From positions 372,001 to 436,000 of the forward strand of contig NZ_PZZL01000002.1 in NCBI RefSeq assembly GCF_003046185.1: a DNA stretch of 64,000 nucleotides. The letters run 5' to 3'. The stretch is from Phreatobacter oligotrophus (lineage in GTDB: Bacteria; Pseudomonadota; Alphaproteobacteria; Rhizobiales; Phreatobacteraceae). Under the pieces are notes generated by a model, which did not search any database, was not told the origin of the DNA, and worked only from the letters and a program-made list of their open reading frames with translations. The translations under genes and the position numbers were made by a program. This document shows, piece after piece, positions 46,136-57,357 of the stretch (the stretch's first letter is position 1; each line of letters starts with the position of its first letter).

Positions 46136-46705
46136 ATGGCGACCGACAGCCCCGCGCAGCCCGTGGCGAGCCTCTGGCGACGCTTCACCGCCGCCTATGC
46201 CGCCCTGCTCTCCCATCTGGTGGTCGTGTCGATCGCCATCCTGCTGATCCCGGTCAGCCTGCAGATCTTCTCGCGCCACACCGATCTCATCCCGAGCTAC
46301 ATCTGGACCGAGGAGATGGCGCGGTTCCTGTTCATCTGGGCCATTGCCATCGGCGCGATGATCGGCGTTCGCGAGTCCACCCATTTCGAGGTCGACGTCA
46401 TGCCGGAACTGCCGCCGCGCGGCGAAGCCGTGGCGCGCTTCGTCGGCCGCATCGGCGTGCTGGTAATGGCCTGCGTCTTCGTCTTCGCCGGCATCAAGTT
46501 CACGCAGTTCGCCTGGTTCCGCACCTCGGAACTGGCCGACCTGCCGCTCTGGCTGATCCACCTGCCCTGGCCGCTGATGGGCGTCACCTGGATCGTCTTC
46601 CTCGGCGAGCAGATGCTCGATGACATCCTCATCATGACCGGCCGCAAGGCCCCGCCGCAGAAGGCTTCGCTGGCGGATATCGACGCAGGGACGCTCAACC
46701 TATGA
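46136..46705 (+). CDS. dctQ: TRAP transporter small permease DctQ (second system)
   Basis: A 189-residue membrane protein with four hydrophobic segments. PSYIWTEEMARFLFIWAIAIG near residues 53-73 is the DctQ signature, followed by THFEVDVMP. It overlaps dctM by 4 bp. The charged C-terminal tail (about 25 residues) is longer than in the first system. Confidence 0.92.
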   Translation: MATDSPAQPVASLWRRFTAAYAALLSHLVVVSIAILLIPVSLQIFSRHTDLIPSYIWTEEMARFLFIWAIAIGAMIGVRESTHFEVDVMPELPPRGEAVARFVGRIGVLVMACVFVFAGIKFTQFAWFRTSELADLPLWLIHLPWPLMGVTWIVFLGEQMLDDILIMTGRKAPPQKASLADIDAGTLNL

Positions 46706-48021
46706 CCGGCTCCGTGCTCACCGCCGGGCAGGCGGCCTTCGTCCTGTTCGGGTCCTTCTTCGCGCTCATCGCGCTGCGCGTGCCGGTCGCCTTCGCGCTC
46801 GGCCTCGCCTGCCTGCCGATCCTGCTCATCGAGCCGCGCCTCGACACGGTCACGCTGATGTCGGAGAGCTTCAACGCCTTCAATTCCTTCATCCTCCTGG
46901 CGGTGCCGTTCTTCCTGCTCACCGCCAACCTCATGAACATCGGCGGCATCACCGACCGGCTCCTGAAGCTGTCGCGCACCATGGTCGGCCACTGGCCGGG
47001 CGGCCTTGCCCAGATCAACGTCGTGCTGTCGCTGTTCTTCGCCGGCATTTCCGGCTCGTCCACGGCGGATGCCGCGAGCCAGTCGAAGATCTTCATCGAG
47101 GCCCAGCGCCGCGAGGGCTATGACGACTCCTTCTCGGTGGCGATCACCGCGGTCTCGGCGGTGCTGGCGGTCATCATCCCCCCGTCGATCCTCATGATCG
47201 TCTGGGGCGGCATCCTCACCACCTCGGTGGGTGCGCTGTTCCTGGCCGGCATCATCCCCGGCATCCTCATCGCGCTGGCTCAGATGGCGACGGTGCATGT
47301 CTATGCGGTGAGGCGGGGCTATCCGACCTATCCGCGCGAGACCTGGCGCGCCTTCATCTGCGCCTGCGCCCATTCCTTCCTCGCGCTGATGACGCCGGGC
47401 ATCATCATCGGCGGCAAGATCTTCGGCTGGTTCACCGCCACCGAATCCGCCGCGATCGCCGTGCTCTATGCCGGCGTGCTGTCCTTCGTGGTCTATCGCG
47501 AGATGGACGCGAAGGGGCTCTATTCGGCCCTGCTCGACACCGGAAAGCTCACCGGCATCATCCTGTTCTGCGTCGGCACGGCGAGCTGCTTCGGCTGGCT
47601 GCTGGCCTATTACAAGATCCCCGAGGCGATCCTCGCGGGTGTCTCGGCCTGGAACATGGGCTTCATCGCCACCGGCTTCTTCATCGCCGGCGTGTTCCTG
47701 GTGGTCGGCTGCTTCCTCGACGCCATCCCCGCCATCATCATCTGCGGGCCGATCCTCCAGCCGCTGGCCAAGGCGGTGGAGATGGACCCCGTCCATTTCG
47801 CGATGATCGGCATCGTGTCGCTGGCCTTCGGGCTGGTGACGCCACCCTACGGGCTCTGTCTGATGATCGCTTGCGCGGTGGCGGGGATGCGCATGCGCGA
47901 CGCCATCAAGGACACGGTGATCATGCTGATCCCGCTGCTGATGGTGCTGGCGCTGGTCATCGTCTGGCCGAAGGTGACGCTGTTCCTGCCAAGCCTGGTC
48001 TCGCCGGAATTCCTGAACTGA
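46702..48021 (+). CDS. dctM: TRAP transporter large permease DctM (second system)
   Basis: A 439-residue permease with about 12 membrane segments. FFLLTANLMNIGGITDRL, FFAGISGSSTADAASQSK, IIPPSILMIVWGG and FGLVTPPYGLCLM match the DctM consensus. ATG 46702 overlaps the dctQ stop. Followed after 37 bp by an SDR gene. Confidence 0.95.
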   Translation: MTGSVLTAGQAAFVLFGSFFALIALRVPVAFALGLACLPILLIEPRLDTVTLMSESFNAFNSFILLAVPFFLLTANLMNIGGITDRLLKLSRTMVGHWPGGLAQINVVLSLFFAGISGSSTADAASQSKIFIEAQRREGYDDSFSVAITAVSAVLAVIIPPSILMIVWGGILTTSVGALFLAGIIPGILIALAQMATVHVYAVRRGYPTYPRETWRAFICACAHSFLALMTPGIIIGGKIFGWFTATESAAIAVLYAGVLSFVVYREMDAKGLYSALLDTGKLTGIILFCVGTASCFGWLLAYYKIPEAILAGVSAWNMGFIATGFFIAGVFLVVGCFLDAIPAIIICGPILQPLAKAVEMDPVHFAMIGIVSLAFGLVTPPYGLCLMIACAVAGMRMRDAIKDTVIMLIPLLMVLALVIVWPKVTLFLPSLVSPEFLN

Positions 48022-48058
48022 GGGGCGAGACCCCTCCCCGACTCGCAAGGAGTGCATC

Positions 48059-48814
48059 ATGGACTTCAACGGCAAGGTGGCCTTCGTCACCGGCGGCGCG
48101 TCCGGCATCGGCGAGGCCGCGACGCGCGGCTTCGCGAAGGCCGGGGCGAAGGTCGCCTTCACCTATATTTCCAGCGGCGCCGAGGCGAATGCGTTGGAGC
48201 AGGAGATCGCCGCGACCGGGGGCCAGGCCCTCGCCATCAAGGCGGACATGACGCGCGAGGACGAGGTCACGGCGGCCTTCGCCGCGGCGGTCCGCGCCTT
48301 CGGCACGGTCGACGTCGTCTTCACCAATGCCGGCGGCATCCTGCAGCGCGTCGGCACGGCGGATTCGACCCTCGACCTGTGGGAGCGGACCTTCGACCTC
48401 AACGTGATGTCGACCTACCTGACCTGCCGGGCGGCTGCGGCGATCATGGTGGAGAAGAAGTCCGGCGCCATCGTCACCATGTCGTCGCTGGCGGCGATGA
48501 ACGGCGGTGGCCCGGGCGCCCTGCACTATGCGGCGTCGAAGGGCGCTATCGTCACCTATACGCGGGGTCTGGCGAAGGAGCTCGGGCCCCACGGCATCCG
48601 GGTCAACGGCGTCGCGCCGGGGCTGATCGCCACGCGCTTCCACGTGCAGTTCAACACGCCGGAGGGCCGCAAGGCGGTGGTGGAGCAGACGCCGCTCCGG
48701 CGCGAAGGCACGGCGGAGGATGTCGCCAACCTCGTGCTGTTCCTTGCCTCGGACCAGGCCTCGTTCATCACCGGCGAGACGGTGCAGATCAACGGCGGCA
48801 CGGGGCTGTATTGA
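48059..48814 (+). CDS. SDR oxidoreductase of the second TRAP operon
   Basis: A 251-residue classical SDR: TGGASGIG at the cofactor site, TNAGG, catalytic Ser in MSSLA, YAASK, and C-terminal GETVQINGGTGLY as in FabG/glucose dehydrogenase-type enzymes. AAGGAG lies 7-12 bases upstream. Last gene of the operon; converges on another SDR gene. Presumably oxidises the imported hydroxy compound. Confidence 0.88.
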   Translation: MDFNGKVAFVTGGASGIGEAATRGFAKAGAKVAFTYISSGAEANALEQEIAATGGQALAIKADMTREDEVTAAFAAAVRAFGTVDVVFTNAGGILQRVGTADSTLDLWERTFDLNVMSTYLTCRAAAAIMVEKKSGAIVTMSSLAAMNGGGPGALHYAASKGAIVTYTRGLAKELGPHGIRVNGVAPGLIATRFHVQFNTPEGRKAVVEQTPLRREGTAEDVANLVLFLASDQASFITGETVQINGGTGLY

Positions 48815-48855
48815 GGGCCTGGGGACGAGGCCAAGCCTCGTCCCTCGAGACCGAC

Positions 48856-49620
48856 TCAGATCGTCACGCCACCATCGACCACCAGGCACTGTCCCGTCAT
48901 GTAGGAGCTCGCCTTCGAGCCGAGATAGACGGCGGCGCCCGCGATCTCGTCGGGGTCGCCGATGCGGCGGAGCGGCGTCTCGCGCTCGCGCGCCTCGCGG
49001 GCCTCCTTGTCCTCCCACAGCGCCTTGGCGAAATCGGTCTTGATGAGGCCGGGGGCGATGCAGTTGACGCGGATGTTGTGGCGGCCGTGCTCGTGGGCGA
49101 GGTTGCGGGCGAGCTGCATGTCGGCGGCCTTGGAGATGCAATAGGCGCCGATGACCTCCGAGCCGCGCAGGCCGCCGATGGAGGAGACGATGATGATGGA
49201 GCCGTCCTTCCGCTCGATCATCTCCGGCACGACCATCGAGATCAGCCAGTTGTTGGCGACGATGTTGTTGGTGAGGATCTTGCCGAAGGCATCGTCCGAG
49301 ATGCCGGCCATCGGCCCGTAATAGGGGTTCGAGGCGGCGTTGCAGACCAGCACGTCGATGCGGCCGAGCTGGGCGCGCGTCTCGTCGACGAGGCGCTGCA
49401 GGTCCTCCTTCGAGGAGATGTTGGCGGGCACGACGATGGCGGTGCCGGCGCCGTGCTTCGCATTGATGGCGTTCGCCACCTCCTCGCAGGGGCCGGCCTT
49501 GCGGGAGGAGATGACGACCTTGGCGCCGTGCTCGGCCATGCGCTCGGCGATGGCCCGGCCGATGCCGCGCGAGGAGCCGGTGATGACGGCGACCTTGCCG
49601 GTCATGTCGAAGAGATTCAT
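48856..49620 (-). CDS. SDR oxidoreductase beside an acyl-CoA dehydrogenase
   Basis: A 254-residue SDR with ITGSSRGIGRAIAERMAEHGAKVV, the NNAG position changed to CNAASNP, Ser in VSSIGG, catalytic YCISK and LVVDGGVTI at the end. The CNAASNP variant is seen in DHRS4-like and ketoreductase-type SDRs. It lies downstream of the acyl-CoA dehydrogenase gene on the same strand with a palindromic element in between, so co-transcription is possible. Confidence 0.88.
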   Translation of the reverse strand: MNLFDMTGKVAVITGSSRGIGRAIAERMAEHGAKVVISSRKAGPCEEVANAINAKHGAGTAIVVPANISSKEDLQRLVDETRAQLGRIDVLVCNAASNPYYGPMAGISDDAFGKILTNNIVANNWLISMVVPEMIERKDGSIIIVSSIGGLRGSEVIGAYCISKAADMQLARNLAHEHGRHNIRVNCIAPGLIKTDFAKALWEDKEAREARERETPLRRIGDPDEIAGAAVYLGSKASSYMTGQCLVVDGGVTI

Positions 49621-49654
49621 GGCGTGTCCTTCCCAATGTTCTGTGCGGGGAACG

Positions 49655-49815
49655 GCCCCACCCTCCCCCTCCCCTTGTCGCTCCGCTCCAAGGAGAGGGG
49701 GACCACGGCGTCCCGTTCAGGCCGAGACGGCTGGGCCAGGCCCAACCTGTCCAATGACCCGCGCCGTCGAAGTCTCCCTCTCCTCGCGCCAGCGAGGGGA
49801 GGGTGCGGGTGGGGC
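49655..49815. repeat. composite palindromic intergenic element, diverged copy 4
   Basis: A 161 bp diverged copy: left arm GCCCCACCCTCCCCCTCCCC, right arm GGGGAGGGTGCGGGTGGGGC, and a core that still ends GCGCCGTCGAAGTCTCCCTC as in inverted copy 3. The inner hairpin of the left arm is replaced by TTGTCGCTCCGCTCCAAGGAG. It fills the gap between the SDR and acyl-CoA dehydrogenase genes. Confidence 0.65.
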
Positions 49816-49867
49816 ATGAAGCCGGCGACGGCAGCCGGACCGACCGGCCGCCGCCTGCCCATCACCC

Positions 49868-51103
49868 TCAATGGTTCACGTACTTGCCCATCTCCATGCG
49901 CGCGATGGAGCGGTTGTGGACCTCGTCCGGACCATCGGCGAGGCGCAGGGTGCGGATATGGGCATAGGCCTTGGCGAGACCGAAATCGGTGGTCACGCCG
50001 CCGCCGCCATGGGCCTGGATGGCGTCGTCGATGACCTTGAGGGCGACGCGCGGCGCCGCCACCTTGATCATGGCGATCTCCAGCTTGGCGACCTTGTTGC
50101 CGACCTTGTCCATCATGTCCGCCGCCTTGAGGCAGAGGAGGCGCGTCATCTCGATGTCGATGCGGGCCTCGGCGATGCGCTGCTCCCAGACCGAATGCTC
50201 GGACACGCGCTTGCCGAAGGCGACGCGCGACTGGATGCGCTTGATCATCTTCTCCAGCGCCACTTCGGCAACGCCGATGGTGCGCATGCAGTGATGGATC
50301 CGGCCCGGGCCGAGGCGCCCTTGCGCGATCTCGAAGCCGCGGCCCTCGCCGAGAATGAGGTTCTCGGCCGGCACGCGAACATTCTCCAGGAGCACCTCGG
50401 AATGGCCGTGGGGCGCATCGTCGAAGCCGAAGACCGGCAGGTGGCGCAGGATCTTCACGCCGGGCGCGTCGAGCGGCACGAGGATCTGCGACTGCTGCAT
50501 GTGCTTGGCCGCGCCCGTGTCGGTCTTGCCCATGACGATGGCGATCTTGCAGCGCGGGTCACCGACGCCGGACGACCACCACTTGCGGCCGTTGATGACG
50601 TAGTCGTTGCCGTCGCGGCGGATGGAGGTCTCGATGTTGGTGGCATCCGAGGAGGCGACCGCCGGCTCGGTCATGAGGAAGGCCGAGCGGATCTGGCCGG
50701 CCATGAGCGGACGCAGCCAGGTCTCCTTCTGGTAGCGCGAGCCATAGCGGTGCAGCACCTCCATGTTGCCGGTGTCGGGCGCTGAGCAGTTGAAGACCTC
50801 GGAGCCGAAGCCGACCCGGCCCATCTGCTCGGAGCACATGGCATATTCGAGGTTGGTGAGGCCGGCGCCGTGGAACTCGTCGTCGTCATGTTCGGCCGAG
50901 GGCGGCAGGAAGAGGTTCCACAGGCCTTCCGCCTTGGCCTTGGCCTTCAGCTCCTCCAGCACGGGGACGACCTGCCAGCGGTTGGCGCCAAAACCCTCCA
51001 TCTGGGCGTCGTAGGTCGGGATCGCCGGATAGACGTGGGCGTCCATGAAGGCGATGACGCGGTCGCGCCAGTAGCGCTGGCGGTCAGACATAGTGAAATC
51101 CAT
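49868..51103 (-). CDS. acyl-CoA dehydrogenase family protein
   Basis: A 411-residue FAD enzyme of the ACAD10/11-like group. FAD/substrate blocks: [77 protein letters not shown]; the C-terminal [15 protein letters not shown] then [18 protein letters not shown] 51103 has AAGGAGG nearby, ideal. It lies 26 bp after a TetR-type gene, suggesting control by that repressor in response to an acyl-CoA. Confidence 0.93.
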   Translation of the reverse strand: MDFTMSDRQRYWRDRVIAFMDAHVYPAIPTYDAQMEGFGANRWQVVPVLEELKAKAKAEGLWNLFLPPSAEHDDDEFHGAGLTNLEYAMCSEQMGRVGFGSEVFNCSAPDTGNMEVLHRYGSRYQKETWLRPLMAGQIRSAFLMTEPAVASSDATNIETSIRRDGNDYVINGRKWWSSGVGDPRCKIAIVMGKTDTGAAKHMQQSQILVPLDAPGVKILRHLPVFGFDDAPHGHSEVLLENVRVPAENLILGEGRGFEIAQGRLGPGRIHHCMRTIGVAEVALEKMIKRIQSRVAFGKRVSEHSVWEQRIAEARIDIEMTRLLCLKAADMMDKVGNKVAKLEIAMIKVAAPRVALKVIDDAIQAHGGGGVTTDFGLAKAYAHIRTLRLADGPDEVHNRSIARMEMGKYVNH

Positions 51104-51129
51104 GGGGATCCTCCTTTTGGGTTTCTCGT

Positions 51130-51819
51130 TCAGGTCGGGATGGGGGTGGCGGCGAGGCTGCGCGAGACGAGCCCCAGGAATTCGGCGCGGATGCCGGCGA
51201 GGTCGACGCCCTCGGGATCGAGCACCCACTGGGCCATGATGCCGCGCAGCGCTGCGGAGAGGATGAGCGCCTGGGTGCGCGCATCGATATCCGGGCGGAT
51301 CTCCCCGGCCTCGATGGCGCTGGCGATGAGGCGGCCGAACTCGGTGGCGGAATCGCGGTTGAAGGTGGCGACCGCCTCGGCGAGCGCCGGCTTGTGGGCG
51401 GCGCCCATGAGCACAGCAATATAGGCGCGCATCTTGGTGAGGCCGACGGCGGGCCGGGCGAAGGAGGCATCGATCGTCGCGACGAGGCGGGCAAGGCCGC
51501 TGGTGCCGCGCAGCCGCTCGCGGCGCTGCTGGGTGAACTCGTCGTGGATGGCCTCGGCCATGGCGGCGAGGAGCTCGTCCTTGGAGCGGAAATAGTGGCC
51601 GGCAAGGCCGCGGCTGTAGCCGGCGCGCTCGCCCGCCTCGGCCAGAGTCAGGCCATCGACGCCCTTCTCGGCGACGATCTCGGCGGCCGCCGACAGCATG
51701 CGGCTCTCGGCCTCGGCGCGGCGTTCGGCCTGGGTGCGGCGGCGGCGGATCGCGACGGGCTCGGCGGCGGCGATGACCGCCTCCCCTGCCCCGATCGCCT
51801 TGCGCGGCACCGCGCCCAT
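51130..51819 (-). CDS. TetR-family transcriptional regulator
   Basis: A 229-residue TetR protein with a 30-residue Arg-rich lead, then the helix-turn-helix [41 protein letters not shown]. The C-terminal domain has the TetR_C pattern of fatty-acid/acyl-CoA responders. A perfect 32 bp operator begins 17 bases before its ATG, so it is almost certainly autoregulated. The acyl-CoA dehydrogenase gene follows directly. Confidence 0.92.
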   Translation of the reverse strand: MGAVPRKAIGAGEAVIAAAEPVAIRRRRTQAERRAEAESRMLSAAAEIVAEKGVDGLTLAEAGERAGYSRGLAGHYFRSKDELLAAMAEAIHDEFTQQRRERLRGTSGLARLVATIDASFARPAVGLTKMRAYIAVLMGAAHKPALAEAVATFNRDSATEFGRLIASAIEAGEIRPDIDARTQALILSAALRGIMAQWVLDPEGVDLAGIRAEFLGLVSRSLAATPIPT

Positions 51820-51836
51820 CCCGTCATCCCGCCGTC

Positions 51837-51868
51837 ATGTTATTTGCTTGCTCGCAAACAAATAACAT
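51837..51868. promoter_or_regulatory. 32 bp perfect inverted-repeat operator of the TetR-type gene
   Basis: ATGTTATTTG (51837-51846) and CAAATAACAT (51859-51868) are perfect complements around CTTGCTCGCAAA. It is strongly AT-rich in a GC-rich genome and lies in the 100 bp gap upstream of the regulator, typical of a TetR autoregulatory operator. Confidence 0.75.
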
Positions 51869-51919
51869 TGCCGTGCCCGGGTCAATCGGGAAGGACGCGA
51901 TCGGCCGTTTGGGGGAGGC

Positions 51920-52660
51920 TCAGCCGAAGCGGCGGGGGCGCAGGCCCTGATGCAGCCAGGTGATGAGCGAATAGACGTCGAAGACCGGCAGGCCCAGTTC
52001 GGCGCTGAGGGCGCTCGCATAGGGCGGCATGTTCGTGCATTCGAGCACGATGGCGCCGACCTCCGGATGGCGGGCGAGCAGGTCGCGGCCGGCGGCAAGG
52101 ATGTCGGCTTCCGCCAGCGCCGTGTCGAGGTCGTGCTTCTCCGCCTTCACCAGCACGCGGAAGAGCTCGCGCCCGCCCTCGATCCCGGCGACGGGCGTGT
52201 CGGCGGGGGCGCCGACGGCGGCGAAATGCGCGGGGGTCAGCGACGGCGCGCTGACCGTGATGACGCCGACGCGGCGGCCCGGCGGCAGCGTCGCCTGCAC
52301 CCAGGGGATCTGCATCAGTGCGGAGGTCGCGACTGGCACGGCAACCGCTGCCGCCAGCTCGCGCTGGAAGAGGCTGAGGAACCCGCAGGTCGTGGTGATG
52401 GCCTCGGCGCCCTCGTCGACGAGCTCGCGGGCGGCAGCGATGAAGGCGGGAAGCAGGCCCTTCGCCCCGTCCAGCACGACGCGCTCGGCAGAGGCGCCGC
52501 GCACCACGCGGTAGAGGACGGGGAAGGGCCAGGTGGTGGCATTGCCCATGTCGCCCGGCACGCGGGCGAAACGGGTCTCCAGCATGAGAATGCCGAGGGG
52601 CGCGCCGTGGACGGCCTTGCCGCCGCGGGCGATGCTCCCCCCGGCCATCGTCACGCTCAC
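51920..52660 (-). CDS. aspartate/glutamate racemase-family protein
   Basis: A 246-residue protein of the Asp/Glu/hydantoin racemase superfamily. The paired cysteines expected for two-base catalysis are present: ITTTCGFLS near residue 90 and LECTNMPPY near 207. LGILMLETRFARVPGDMGN at the start and RRVGVITVSAPSL between them are typical of the AroM/maleate isomerase-like branch. ATG 52660 overlaps the DUF3830 stop. It may racemise or isomerise an imported acid. Confidence 0.82.
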   Translation of the reverse strand: MSVTMAGGSIARGGKAVHGAPLGILMLETRFARVPGDMGNATTWPFPVLYRVVRGASAERVVLDGAKGLLPAFIAAARELVDEGAEAITTTCGFLSLFQRELAAAVAVPVATSALMQIPWVQATLPPGRRVGVITVSAPSLTPAHFAAVGAPADTPVAGIEGGRELFRVLVKAEKHDLDTALAEADILAAGRDLLARHPEVGAIVLECTNMPPYASALSAELGLPVFDVYSLITWLHQGLRPRRFG

Positions 52661-53070
52661 ATCAGGTCGAAGCGGATGGGCTGGGCGCCTTTCAGCAGCA
52701 CCATGCGGCCGAGCGGATGGACGTTCTCCATCCCCTCGATGATCGACAGGAAATGGTTGCCGGCGAGCGGGCCGGCCTTGGAGGCGAAGGAGACCGGGCC
52801 ATAGGCCATGAGGATCTCGGTCTCCGAGACGCCGCCGGGATAGAGGATGATCTGGCCGGGCGCGGGGTGGCTCGTGGCGTTCTCATAGCCGACGCCGAAA
52901 TCGAGGTCGCCAAGCGGCATCCAAACGCCCTCGCCGCTCCAGCGCACGTGGATGATCTCCGAGATGAAGGGCAGGGCCTTCAGGAAAGCGGCGCAGGTCT
53001 TGGGGGCGGCCTCTGTCTCCAGCTTGGCGACGAAGGTGTAGGGGCCGGCGGTGATCTTCAGCTTGGTCAT
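52657..53070 (-). CDS. DUF3830 family protein (cyclophilin-like)
   Basis: A 137-residue protein starting at ATG 53070 (GGAG upstream). AAPKTCAAFLKALPF, IHVRWSGEGVWMPLG, PAPGQIILYPGG and GPLAGNHFLSIIEG are the DUF3830 pattern, a cyclophilin-like beta-barrel of unknown function often encoded beside Asp/Glu racemase-type genes in hydantoin- or amide-catabolic operons, as here (4 bp overlap). Cytoplasmic; no catalytic role can be assigned. Confidence 0.8.
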   Translation of the reverse strand: MTKLKITAGPYTFVAKLETEAAPKTCAAFLKALPFISEIIHVRWSGEGVWMPLGDLDFGVGYENATSHPAPGQIILYPGGVSETEILMAYGPVSFASKAGPLAGNHFLSIIEGMENVHPLGRMVLLKGAQPIRFDLM

Positions 53071-53232
53071 GAGGGGCTCCGAAAGGCCCGCGATATGTGC
53101 ATGGGCCGCGGGGCTTAAGCAAGCGCCCCAGCGGAAGGCTGGCCGGCCGCAAAGCGTTTTCAACCCGGCGGCAAATCGCCCACACTCGCGCCAAGCCGCC
53201 GGCACGCGCGGCAGGATCAGGGCAGGACATCC

Positions 53233-54249
53233 ATGGCGCGCATCCGCATCGGCATCATCGGCCTCGGCAATGCGGTGGAGCCGCATGCGAAAAGCCTTCT
53301 CGACCTCAAGGACCGCGTCGAGGTGGTGGCAGCCGCCTCCCGCAGCGAGGAGCGGATGAAGGCCTTCGCTGGCCGCTTCCCCTTCCCCGTGACGACGGAC
53401 ATCGAGGGCGTGCTAGGCGCGAGCGACGTCGACGCGGTGTGGATCCTCACACCCCCGAACTCCCATCTGGAGCTGGTCAGGGAGGCGGCCCGCGGGCGCA
53501 AGCACGTGCTGTTGGAAAAGCCGCTCGACATCAGTCTCGACCGGGCGGAGGCCATCGTTGCGGGCATGCGCGGGGCGGGCCTCACCCTCGGTGTGACGCT
53601 GCAGCATCGCTTCCGGCCGGCCTCGCTCAGGCTCAAGGCGCTGCTGGACGAGGGCGCGCTGGGGCGGATCGGGGCGGCGAGCTGCACCGTGCCGTGGTGG
53701 CGGCCGCAGGCCTATTACGACCAGCCGGGCCGCTGCACCCTCGCCCGCGACGGCGGCGGCGTGCTGATCACCCAGGCGATCCATACGCTGGACCTGTTCC
53801 GCTCGCTGGTCGGCGACATGACGGTGACGGCGGCGACCGCAGCGACCACGCCGGTTCACCGGATGGAGACGGAGGATTTCGCCGCGGCGCTGGTACGGCT
53901 CGACAACGGTGCGCCGGGCGTCATCCAGGCGACGACGGCGGCCTTTCCGGGCGGCGAGGAGCGCATCGAGATCATGGGCACGCTCGGCACCGCCTGGCTC
54001 GCCGGCGGCACTTTGCGCGCCGCCTTCATCGACGGGCGGGAGGAGATCGTGGTGCGGCATGAGGGAGCGACCGGCGGCGGCGCCAATGTCATGGACTTCC
54101 CGCACGACTGGCACCGGTCGCTGATCGGCGACTTCCTCGACGCGATCAAGGAGGGCCGGGATCCCGTGGTGTCGGGGGCGGAGGCCTTGAAGAGCCAGCA
54201 GCTGATCGCGGCGATCCTCGACAAGGCGGGCTGGCGGACGGAGGGGTAA
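53233..54249 (+). CDS. Gfo/Idh/MocA-family oxidoreductase
   Basis: A 338-residue NAD(P)-dependent sugar-type dehydrogenase: Rossmann GIIGLGNAVEPHAKSL at the start, EKPLDISLDRAEAIV (catalytic Lys in EKP), GGGVLITQAIHTLDLFRSLVG with the conserved His in the HTLD block. Divergent from the DUF3830/racemase pair. The substrate is unknown. Ends before a palindromic element. Confidence 0.9.
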   Translation: MARIRIGIIGLGNAVEPHAKSLLDLKDRVEVVAAASRSEERMKAFAGRFPFPVTTDIEGVLGASDVDAVWILTPPNSHLELVREAARGRKHVLLEKPLDISLDRAEAIVAGMRGAGLTLGVTLQHRFRPASLRLKALLDEGALGRIGAASCTVPWWRPQAYYDQPGRCTLARDGGGVLITQAIHTLDLFRSLVGDMTVTAATAATTPVHRMETEDFAAALVRLDNGAPGVIQATTAAFPGGEERIEIMGTLGTAWLAGGTLRAAFIDGREEIVVRHEGATGGGANVMDFPHDWHRSLIGDFLDAIKEGRDPVVSGAEALKSQQLIAAILDKAGWRTEG

Positions 54250-54260
54250 GCGGCGCGCCG

Positions 54261-54389
54261 CCCTCACCTCTCCCCGGCGGGGAGAGGTCGACGAGCGCAG
54301 CGAGGCGGGAGAGGGGGAGCCTTCGCGGAAACGAACAGCCCCCTCTCCCGGCCTTCGGCCGACCTCTCCCCGCCGGGGAGAGGTGAAGG
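54261..54389. repeat. palindromic intergenic element of a second type
   Basis: A 129 bp element: 28 bp outer arms (54261-54288 and 54362-54389) complementary with one mismatch, each containing the hairpin CTCCCCGGCGGGGAG, and perfect inner arms CGGGAGAGGGGG (54306-54317) / CCCCCTCTCCCG (54339-54350). Built like the copies at 16302 and elsewhere but with a different core (TCGACGAGCGCAGCGAGG). Confidence 0.75.
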
Positions 54390-54437
54390 TCGCTCCTCGC
54401 AGCGGACGCCGTGACAGGTGGGACTCTTAGCCTCCCC

Positions 54438-56510
<2,073 letters not shown>

Positions 56511-56535
56511 GGGCGAACTCCTGATGAAGACTAAG

Positions 56536-57327
56536 TCAGCGCGGGCGCTGGCCGGCGAAGGGAAGCGTGGAGGACAGGCCGCCATCGACGGGGAAGGCCT
56601 GGCCGTTGACGTAGCTCGCCTCGTCGCTGGCGAGGAAACAGGCCATGGCGGCGATCTCCTCGGGCTGGCCAGGGCGGTTCAGCGGGTTGAGCTGGCCGAG
56701 CTTGCCCTCGCTGCCGCGCTTGCGGGCGTGCTCGAAGATCGGGACGGTCATGCCGGTCTCGATAAGGCCGGGGCAGACCGCGTTGACGCGAACGCCGGTG
56801 CCGTAGAAGGCGTTGGCCGCCGTCTGGACGAGGCTGACAACGCCGGCCTTGGAGGCGGAATAGGGCGCGCCGCCGGCATTGGCCTTGAGGCCCGCGACCG
56901 AGGCCGTGCAGACGATGGCGCCATGGCCTTGCGCGATCATCAGCGGCGCGACCTCGCGGATGGCGAGGAAGGGCCCGATCAGGTTGACGCGCAGGATCTC
57001 CTGCCAGCTCTCTACCGTCAGGTCGAAGAAGGGCGTCAGGCCGCCGGAAATGCCGGCATTGGCATAGATGGCGTCGATGCCGCCGAAGGCCTTCACGGCC
57101 TCGGCGACATAAGCCTTCACGTCGGCCTCGGAGCCCGCATCGGCGGCCATGGAGCGCGCCGTCGCGCCGGTGGCGCGGATCTCGGCGGCGACCGCCTCCA
57201 CCGCCTCCGCCGAGCGGTCGACGAGGAGAACGGAGGCGCCCTCCCTGGCGAAGAGCCGGGCGCTCGCCCGGCCGATGCCACTCGCCGCACCGGTGACGAT
57301 GGTGCGCTTGCCCTGAAGCCTGCCCAT
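56536..57327 (-). CDS. SDR oxidoreductase
   Basis: A 263-residue SDR: VTGAASGIGRASARLF, acidic VDRS after beta2 (NAD preference), YANAG, Ser in CTASVAG, YSASK and FPVDGGLS. It lies 25 bp upstream of the fadJ-type gene and 30 bp after the hydrolase gene on the same strand, so the group may be one operon for acyl or alicyclic acid breakdown. Confidence 0.9.
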   Translation of the reverse strand: MGRLQGKRTIVTGAASGIGRASARLFAREGASVLLVDRSAEAVEAVAAEIRATGATARSMAADAGSEADVKAYVAEAVKAFGGIDAIYANAGISGGLTPFFDLTVESWQEILRVNLIGPFLAIREVAPLMIAQGHGAIVCTASVAGLKANAGGAPYSASKAGVVSLVQTAANAFYGTGVRVNAVCPGLIETGMTVPIFEHARKRGSEGKLGQLNPLNRPGQPEEIAAMACFLASDEASYVNGQAFPVDGGLSSTLPFAGQRPR

Positions 57328-57357
57328 GCGGGTCCTCCCGAGACCTTCTTCGCCCTG

